The position numbers were made by a program, and so were the translations under genes. The notes beneath the pieces are model-generated. The model was not told the origin of the DNA, ran no database searches, and saw nothing but the letters and a program-made list of their open reading frames with translations. A stretch of 11,395 nucleotides of DNA from an uncultured bacterium (GTDB lineage Bacteria > Cyanobacteriota > Vampirovibrionia > Gastranaerophilales > Gastranaerophilaceae), in contig URXH01000067.1 of assembly GCA_900551675.1 (NCBI GenBank), positions 1 through 11,395 of the forward strand, given 5' to 3'. Shown here one piece after another: positions 7,094 through 11,395 of the stretch (the stretch's first letter is position 1; each line of letters begins with the position of its first letter).

Positions 7094-7918
7094 ATGAAAA
7101 AATTCAGGATATTCTTAGGCTACGTTACACTTATTTTAATTGCGCTTAGCATGCTTTATCCTTTTTTTGCAATGGTAAATCTATCTTTAACGGGAAATAA
7201 TGAGATTTTTTCACATGCCGGCAGAATTTTTCACGGCAATCTGACATTTGAAAATTATAAAAATGTCTTTAAAGAAATTCCCATGGGGCTTTATTTTTTC
7301 AACAGCCTTCTGGTTGCATCGATAACAACAATCGGGCAGGTAATTTTCGCATCTCTGGCAGGATACGCTTTTGCGAGATTAAATTTCAAACACAAAGATG
7401 CATTATTTCTTTTAATACTTATAACAATGCTTGTTCCGCCGCAGGTTAACATTATTCCTTTATTTTTTCTAATGCGGGAACTTCATCTTGTTGACACATA
7501 TCAGGCATTAATTTTACCTGCGCTGTTTGGCGGATTCGGTGTATTTTTAATGAGGCAGTATTTCCTCGGCTTTCCAAAAGATCTGGAGGAATCTGCAAGA
7601 ATTGACGGATGCAATCTTTTCCAGACATTTTTCAAAATTGCATTACCGCTGGCGCTTCCTGCTGTTGCAACTCTAGCAATATTCACATTTGTAACTTCAT
7701 GGAACAGCTTTATGTGGCCATTAATCGTTACAAACAGCGAGAGCATGAGGACACTGCCTGTCGGACTTGCAATTTACAAAGGAAGCTTCAGAGAACTAAC
7801 TTTATGGGGCAATCTTCTTGCCTGCTCGGTTATCTGCACGATACCAGTAACAGGAGTATTTCTGCTCGGTAAAAAGTATTTTATCTCGGATATTTTGCAG
7901 GGCGGTGTGAAAGAATAA
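7094..7918 (+). CDS. Carbohydrate ABC transporter permease, MalG/CUT1 type
   Basis: Inner-membrane permease of 274 residues, the usual length for MalG/UgpE-like subunits of CUT1 sugar importers. Six hydrophobic segments can be placed near residues 8-28, 70-92, 103-126, 137-155, 185-210 and 238-258. The cytoplasmic EAA loop that docks on the ATPase is present: EESARIDGCNLFQTF (165-179) followed by KIALPLALPA (181-190). The C-terminus FISDILQGGVKE matches the family ending. A functional importer would also need a MalF-type permease, a substrate-binding protein and an MsmX/UgpC-type ATPase. None is in the window, and the next gene downstream is on the other strand, so this is an orphan permease or a split operon. 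The start lacks a ribosome binding site and sits 7 bp after a small membrane ORF. Substrate is not identifiable; nearby malQ makes malto-oligosaccharides a guess. Confidence 0.92.
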   Translation: MKKFRIFLGYVTLILIALSMLYPFFAMVNLSLTGNNEIFSHAGRIFHGNLTFENYKNVFKEIPMGLYFFNSLLVASITTIGQVIFASLAGYAFARLNFKHKDALFLLILITMLVPPQVNIIPLFFLMRELHLVDTYQALILPALFGGFGVFLMRQYFLGFPKDLEESARIDGCNLFQTFFKIALPLALPAVATLAIFTFVTSWNSFMWPLIVTNSESMRTLPVGLAIYKGSFRELTLWGNLLACSVICTIPVTGVFLLGKKYFISDILQGGVKE

Positions 7919-7920
7919 AT

Positions 7921-8826
7921 TTATAATTTATATTTCAGCACCGAATTTGAGCCCTGAGAAGAAACATACAGGAAATCCCCATTGATATGCACCCCGTAAG
8001 GTTTTTGAATATTTGAGATAAGCACGGTAATTACACCTGCAGGTGTAATTTTAATAACGTTATTGCTGTTATAGTTAGAAACGTAGATGTTTCCTGCATC
8101 ATCGTTAACCATATCTATCGGGCCGCTGATTTTTGCATCTTTTATAAATATAATTTTTTTACCATCCGGTGTAATTTTGTAAATCATATTATCAGAAAAG
8201 CAGGCTACATAAACATTTCCGTTTTTATCAGATGCGATACCTGTCGGACTTGCAATATCATTATACATTGCATTTGTCTGCTCTGTTTTTGCGGGTTCTG
8301 ACTTTTGAGGTTCAGCTATAAGCTGTTGTGTATTAGCATTAACAGCTGTTTGCGGTTGTTCTGTTTGTTTTGCGGCAGTCTCTTCCCGGACATTAATTTT
8401 CAAAGAAGATGCAAGCTGCTGCGCCTTTGGATAAACATTGCTTTCTTTTGGAATTAAAGAAAGATAAGTTTTTGCCTTGTCAGGCTGTCCGAGTTTACTG
8501 CTTAAATACGCTGCTTTGTATACTGATTCAAAATCATCAGGCTTTCTTACTATAATCTGTTTAAATACTGCAAGAGCTGCATCGTCCTGCTTCAAATACT
8601 CAAGGATTGAGCCGAGATTATAATAAGCATCAATATAATTCGGATCAATATTGATAGCCTGCCTGAAAGCAGCCATTGCGCGGTCATACTGGGCAGTTTT
8701 ATAATAATCAATTCCCAGATTATACTGCAGTTTGGCCTCGTTAGGCGGTTCGTAGAATTGTGTTTCCGCCGGAACCGCCAAACCTGTATTTGCAAGTATT
8801 AATAAACTTATAAGAAGCCTTTTCAT
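7921..8826 (-). CDS. Secreted TPR and NHL-repeat protein
   Basis: A 301-residue exported protein. The start at 8826 is preferred over an in-frame ATG at 8838 because GGAG (8833-8836) sits 6 nt before it, and it gives a clean signal peptide: MKRLLISLLILANTGLAVPA with a likely cut after VPA (18-20). Three TPR units follow (about 30-62, 64-97 and 98-130), for example NLGIDYYKTAQYDRAMAAFR and NLGSILEYLKQDDAALAVFK. A Gln/Thr/Ala/Glu-rich linker spans 145-187. The C-terminal part has three NHL-like beta-propeller blades, marked by GNVYVACFSDNMIYKITPDG (203-222), GNIYVSNYNSNNVIKITPAG (245-264) and DFLYVSSQGSNSVLKY (284-299). Full propellers have four or more blades, so this one is partial. Likely a periplasmic scaffold or binding protein. 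It lies 18 bp downstream of malQ in the same operon; its stop is 2 bp from the convergent permease stop. Confidence 0.88.
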   Translation of the reverse strand: MKRLLISLLILANTGLAVPAETQFYEPPNEAKLQYNLGIDYYKTAQYDRAMAAFRQAINIDPNYIDAYYNLGSILEYLKQDDAALAVFKQIIVRKPDDFESVYKAAYLSSKLGQPDKAKTYLSLIPKESNVYPKAQQLASSLKINVREETAAKQTEQPQTAVNANTQQLIAEPQKSEPAKTEQTNAMYNDIASPTGIASDKNGNVYVACFSDNMIYKITPDGKKIIFIKDAKISGPIDMVNDDAGNIYVSNYNSNNVIKITPAGVITVLISNIQKPYGVHINGDFLYVSSQGSNSVLKYKL

Positions 8827-8844
8827 AAATTTCTCCATTAAAAT

Positions 8845-10728
8845 TTATTGTATTTCATCCAATTTTTCAATCATTTTTTGATTTTTTTGTGCAAATTCAT
8901 GCCCTCTTGCAATAATTGCAAGTTTAAGGATATTTGCGAGATTAATTGCATGAAGTTTCTGGTAATTGTCAGGGAGTCTCAAACTCCAGTTTGCATCTCC
9001 TGCAGTCCCCGGTCTGTTATAGACATCATAAACATTGAAATAATCAGTAAAGAATATTTGAATGTTTTCAGCCTGACATGCAAAAAGTTCAACAAGTTTT
9101 GTCTGCGCGAGAAATTCCGCATCATCAGTAAGATGTACAATAATGTCATCCTTATTTTCTGCCTCCGCAAACAAATCATCCACAAGATTTTTTGCATGTA
9201 AATAACCGGTATGGGTGTGAATATTTTCATCAGCCCACATTTTTATAGGTTCATTGTCATGGGTTCCTACCATAGCCCAGCATCTTTTCCCGATATTACA
9301 GCATCTGTACGGATCTTCAGGCTTATCGGCTTCCACGAATTGGGTTAGTTTCATCCCTTGCAGACCGTAAGCATTCATAACGGATGCAACAGGATTTGTT
9401 AAAGTTCCGAGATCTTCACAAACAATTGCATCTTTATCCAGACCTTCTTCTTTTGCAGCTGCAATTACTATTTTTTCAATAAGTCTGCCGTAATCTTTTA
9501 TCTGCTGTTTTGATAAAGTTTTAACCCTTTTTTCTTTATCGGCAGTCAATTCCATATCTAAATCTTCTATTTTTGCAATTGCGTATTTAGAAAGTTCAGG
9601 ATGTTCGGGAGATGAGTATAATCTTCCTGCGCCTTCTTCGATTTTCGGCTTTTTACCCTGTTTGTAAACCCACGGATCAATAAGACCTACAATATGGTCA
9701 ATCCTGACACCGCCGGGGTTTTCTCTGAACATTTTTTTGTAAAGATTTTTAAGAAGCTGTCCGCCTTCATCAAGAGAACCGTCAGCATTATACATTCTTT
9801 CAGGATCCATGACCGGAAATCCCCATGCCTGTCCGTCTTTTGAAAAATAATCAGGAGGACACCCGAGACACCAGCCTTTTAAGAACAATGACTGATATGC
9901 CCAAGTATCGCGGTCAGAGAATGCAACCTGTCTGTCTGCAATCATTTTTATATTATGCTTTTGAGCGAATTTTCTTGTTTCTTCGTTTTGCTTGTTTATA
10001 ATAAATTGAGTAAATTTATAAAGCTCAATTTCGTCTGAATATTTATTTTCAATCTCTTTAATTCTATCCGCAAACTGCATTTTTTGTTCAATTGACTGAG
10101 GATTAAAGAGATTTTTATCAGTTTCCGAATTCCACAACGGCCAGTAATCATTGCCATGCTCTATTGACAAAGCTTCATAAAGGCTGTCTTTATCTAACCA
10201 GAAGCTGTTTTCTCTTTTAAAGTGTTCAAATTCTTTTTGAAGTTTTTTTACAGGATTAGCTTTAAAATTGTTCCAGCTTTCCTGCAAAGCTTCATCATAT
10301 CTTTTATAAGCATAAGAGTATGCTGTTTTATTTACATCTTTATTGGGATTATTGTTAACTATTTCGTTATAAGTATTTTCAGAAAGAATTTTACCCCAGG
10401 CTCCTGTAGTCAATTCTTTAAGATTTATAAATAAAGGATTTCCTGAAAAAATAGTTCCAGTATAAGGCGAGGAATCACAAGATTTTGTTTTACCCGCAGG
10501 TCCGAGCTGAATTGCATCGAACAAACCTGAAGCGTATTCAATAAATTCTTTTCCGCCGTCTGTGTTAATACTTCCAAAACCTGTATTTTGTCCGTCTGCC
10601 GATGGGAAACTTCCGTTATGCATAATGAATGCAAGATTTTTTTTACCGAGAACTTTAAGCGCTTTTCTTATAGTTTTTTTAGCATCTTCTGATAAAACAT
10701 TAGATTTAGATTCTAAAGTACAAGTCAT
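8845..10728 (-). CDS. malQ: 4-alpha-glucanotransferase (GH77, amylomaltase)
   Basis: Cytoplasmic enzyme that transfers alpha-1,4-glucan segments between malto-oligosaccharides, in maltodextrin or glycogen metabolism. GH77 landmarks in order: SPYTGTIFSGNPLFINL (87-103), DRQVAF (265-270), PPDYFSKDGQAWGFPVMD (291-308), VRIDHIVG (341-348) with nucleophile D344, VCEDLG (436-441) with acid/base E438, GTHDNEP (488-494) with stabilising D491, and RPGTAGDANWSLRLP (572-586) near the C-terminus. All three catalytic carboxylates are present, so it should be active. At 627 residues it is longer than the ~500 of compact bacterial amylomaltases; the extra length is mainly a charged helical region at about 115-255 and an insert at about 355-430 between the nucleophile and the acid/base. 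The start has a purine-rich AAGGGG 10 nt upstream and a good promoter. The TPR/NHL gene follows after 18 bp. Confidence 0.94.
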   Translation of the reverse strand: MTCTLESKSNVLSEDAKKTIRKALKVLGKKNLAFIMHNGSFPSADGQNTGFGSINTDGGKEFIEYASGLFDAIQLGPAGKTKSCDSSPYTGTIFSGNPLFINLKELTTGAWGKILSENTYNEIVNNNPNKDVNKTAYSYAYKRYDEALQESWNNFKANPVKKLQKEFEHFKRENSFWLDKDSLYEALSIEHGNDYWPLWNSETDKNLFNPQSIEQKMQFADRIKEIENKYSDEIELYKFTQFIINKQNEETRKFAQKHNIKMIADRQVAFSDRDTWAYQSLFLKGWCLGCPPDYFSKDGQAWGFPVMDPERMYNADGSLDEGGQLLKNLYKKMFRENPGGVRIDHIVGLIDPWVYKQGKKPKIEEGAGRLYSSPEHPELSKYAIAKIEDLDMELTADKEKRVKTLSKQQIKDYGRLIEKIVIAAAKEEGLDKDAIVCEDLGTLTNPVASVMNAYGLQGMKLTQFVEADKPEDPYRCCNIGKRCWAMVGTHDNEPIKMWADENIHTHTGYLHAKNLVDDLFAEAENKDDIIVHLTDDAEFLAQTKLVELFACQAENIQIFFTDYFNVYDVYNRPGTAGDANWSLRLPDNYQKLHAINLANILKLAIIARGHEFAQKNQKMIEKLDEIQ

Positions 10729-10764
10729 ATTTTAAATACCCCTTCTTCCTATATCAACAAAGCG

Positions 10765-10793
10765 ATAATATCATGATGCAATAATTTTTTCAA
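10765..10793 (-). promoter_or_regulatory. Sigma-70 type promoter for malQ
   Basis: On the minus strand TTGAAA (10788-10793) is followed after exactly 17 bp by TATTAT (10765-10770). The malQ start codon is 36 nt downstream of the -10 box, giving a leader of about 30 nt that contains the AAGGGG ribosome binding site. Five of six positions match consensus in each hexamer. I saw no operator-like dyad overlapping it. Confidence 0.6.
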
Positions 10794-10832
10794 CTGTCCC
10801 GTAAAGGTGCTATCTTTTTCCTCCCAAATAAA

Positions 10833-10864
10833 CCCTCTCCCTTAATCCATCTCCGAGGAGAGGG
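10833..10864. repeat. Palindrome 1, CCCTCTCC/GGAGAGGG arms
   Basis: Perfect 8-bp arms CCCTCTCC (10833-10840) and GGAGAGGG (10857-10864) enclose 16 bp. The arms recur, with changes, at two further sites within 240 bp. It resembles dispersed REP-like intergenic palindromes more than a terminator: there is no adjacent T-run apart from a short T5 about 5 nt later on the plus strand (10870-10874). It lies upstream of malQ and so cannot end that transcript. Confidence 0.5.
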
Positions 10865-10878
10865 ATAAGTTTTTAATT

Positions 10879-10897
10879 CCCTCTCGAACGGGGAGGG
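10879..10897. repeat. Palindrome 2, CCCTCTC/GGGGAGGG hairpin
   Basis: CCCTCTC (10879-10885) pairs with GGGAGGG (10891-10897) over 7 bp including one G-T wobble, with a 5-nt loop. The arm sequence is a variant of palindrome 1, 14 bp away, so the two look like a pair of units of one repeat element. Confidence 0.45.
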
Positions 10898-10991
10898 TCA
10901 GGGTGCGGTGCAAGTCGGAAGAACAGGAGTTATGAGGGCAGGAAGGATGGCTGGTTACAGAAGTTATTTTAGTACGCAGCACCGATAACAG

Positions 10992-11024
10992 CTTGACCTC
11001 TTGACATCAGCGCTTCTTGACATC
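10992..11024. repeat. Short direct repeat TCTTGACATC x2
   Basis: TCTTGACATC occurs at 10999-11008 and 11015-11024, a 16-bp period, and the core CTTGAC also occurs at 10992-10997. The spacing is close to one and a half helical turns. No -10 box follows at 16-18 bp from any copy, so these are not obvious -35 elements. Function unknown. Confidence 0.35.
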
Positions 11025-11053
11025 CAACAAGCCACTCTCCGGTCCCCGGACAC

Positions 11054-11074
11054 CCTCTTCCCAGAAGGGAGAGG
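11054..11074 (+). terminator. Palindrome 3, possible terminator
   Basis: CCTCTTCCC (11054-11062) pairs with GGGAGAGG (11067-11074) with one bulged T and an AGAA loop. Seven T residues (11081-11087) follow after 6 nt on the plus strand, which is somewhat distant for an intrinsic terminator. No plus-strand gene is visible upstream for it to end, unless that gene was lost at an assembly join. The arms match the other two palindromes, so repeat element is an equal alternative. Confidence 0.35.
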
Positions 11075-11108
11075 AAATACTTTTTTTACATTTAGAGGGC
11101 TTTGCGGC

Positions 11109-11137
11109 TTGCAAAATCCACAAAATCCGGGTATATT
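11109..11137 (+). promoter_or_regulatory. Promoter for the rightmost membrane-protein gene
   Basis: TTGCAA (11109-11114) and TATATT (11132-11137) are separated by exactly 17 bp. The gene start at 11202 lies 64 nt downstream of the -10 box. An AGAGAGG at 11182-11188 is a purine-rich candidate ribosome binding site, though 13 nt from the ATG, which is longer than usual. Confidence 0.5.
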
Positions 11138-11201
11138 TATAAGCAGAAAGGTAGCACAATGGCATTGCTGCCCATTACAAAAGAGAGGTATTCCGGAACA
11201 A

Positions 11202-11395
11202 ATGGGTTTATTTCCTTCTTCTAAAGATTTCAAGGACGGGCCGGGCGTTGAAAAGGACACGCCCCGCAAAAAGGGCATAGGCCGCTTTTTTGAGCTGGTG
11301 GGCCGCGATATGAGCAGCATGTTCCTTGCAAACCTGCTCACCTGCATCGGCTTTCTGCCGGTGATCTGTCTGGTGTACATCGGCTTTCTGGCAAA
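11202..11395 (+). CDS. Membrane protein N-terminus, possibly YesL/DUF624-like, 3'-truncated
   Basis: The frame is open from ATG 11202 to the window end (64 codons). It starts MGLFPSSKDFKDGPGVEKDT, continues with a basic linker (PRKKG) and RFFELVGRDMSSMFLANLL, and then enters a hydrophobic segment TCIGFLPVICLVYIGFLA. A short polar leader, the RFFEL..RD..S block and a first membrane helix containing a proline match what I recall of small membrane proteins near YesL/DUF624 in Faecalibacterium and related clostridia. GC and codon choice (many GGC, CTG and CGC codons) differ sharply from every gene to the left. The opposite-strand open frame here is its shadow. Function is not known; that it is coding is supported by the promoter and the hydrophobic pattern. 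Confidence 0.65.
   Translation, partial: MGLFPSSKDFKDGPGVEKDTPRKKGIGRFFELVGRDMSSMFLANLLTCIGFLPVICLVYIGFLA

Larger units (their letters stand above)
10729..11201. other. Non-coding stretch with rising GC and repeats
   Basis: This 473-bp gap holds the malQ promoter at its left end, three related C/T-G/A palindromes, a short direct repeat and a promoter for the rightmost gene. GC counted by line goes from 33% (10741-10800) to 47% (10921-10980), 50% (10981-11040) and about 55% beyond 11220. The short plus-strand frame starting ATG at 10932 (18 codons) has a GGAG only 2 nt away and no support. No RNA gene was recognised. The composition change suggests that the left and right parts have different origins. 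Confidence 0.55.

Noticed and set aside
8836..8838. ATG at 8838 as start of the TPR/NHL gene
   Set aside because: Its first codons contain the GGAG that serves the next ATG at 8826, which also gives a cleaner signal peptide.
8848..9201. Plus-strand open frame of 117 codons
   Set aside because: It is fully antisense to conserved GH77 sequence, is Ile/Phe/Cys-rich and has no ribosome binding site.
10992..11024. TTGAC copies as promoter -35 boxes
   Set aside because: No -10-like hexamer follows any copy at 16-18 bp.
10964..11380. Minus-strand open frame of 138 codons
   Set aside because: It lies opposite the plus-strand membrane-protein gene, which has promoter support and a sensible hydrophobic pattern. 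The minus frame has Cys/Arg/Ser-rich composition typical of a shadow.

Overview
The window looks like a low-GC, Gram-negative gut bacterium. A TolC-type outer-membrane protein and a signal-peptide-bearing TPR/propeller protein imply two membranes. YqeG and a TrhP-like U32 protein are shared by Firmicutes and Cyanobacteria. Two uncharacterised or poorly characterised proteins start with MKV followed by a short variable leader, and one of them carries an INFSG motif. I recall this N-terminal style from Candidatus Gastranaerophilales (Melainabacteria/Vampirovibrionia), so that is my best lineage guess. It is inference, not proof. The last ~500 bases do not fit: GC rises from about 33% near 10750 to 47-50% around 10920-11040 and about 55% over 11221-11395. 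The final reading frame resembles a clostridial (Faecalibacterium-like) membrane protein. Either a metagenome contig was joined across short palindromic repeats, or DNA was transferred.

Layout. 1-2406 (+): the 3' part of a TolC-family outer-membrane protein with a His-rich tail, then a two-half membrane permease resembling the ArsP_2/putative manganese-arsenic exporter family with a CCHH cytoplasmic or periplasmic loop. 4863-2403 (-): a promoter, a membrane-anchored PHP-domain metallophosphoesterase, and a closely coupled uncharacterised protein with a nucleotidyltransferase-like active-site motif. 6767-5029 (-): a U32 tRNA-hydroxylation protein (trhP-like) and a YqeG HAD phosphatase, 11 bp apart. 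6768-6951: a divergent intergenic region with a hairpin in front of the U32 gene and a perfect 8-bp palindrome. 6952-7918 (+): an unannotated 44-residue membrane peptide with a strong ribosome binding site, then a MalG-type ABC permease with none of its own. 10728-7921 (-): a promoter, a 4-alpha-glucanotransferase (malQ), and a secreted TPR plus three-blade NHL protein. 10729-11201: about 470 bp without a convincing gene but with three related palindromes, a short direct repeat and a promoter. 11202-end (+): the start of the foreign-looking membrane protein.

Working together. The first two genes plausibly form a metal or drug export unit. The PHP/nucleotidyltransferase-like pair is the best candidate for an undescribed two-gene system: two enzyme-like folds, one promoter, a 4-bp gap. 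malQ and the MalG-type permease both fit malto-oligosaccharide or glycogen handling, although they are transcribed toward each other. There are no rRNA or tRNA genes, CRISPR arrays or transposases that I can see.
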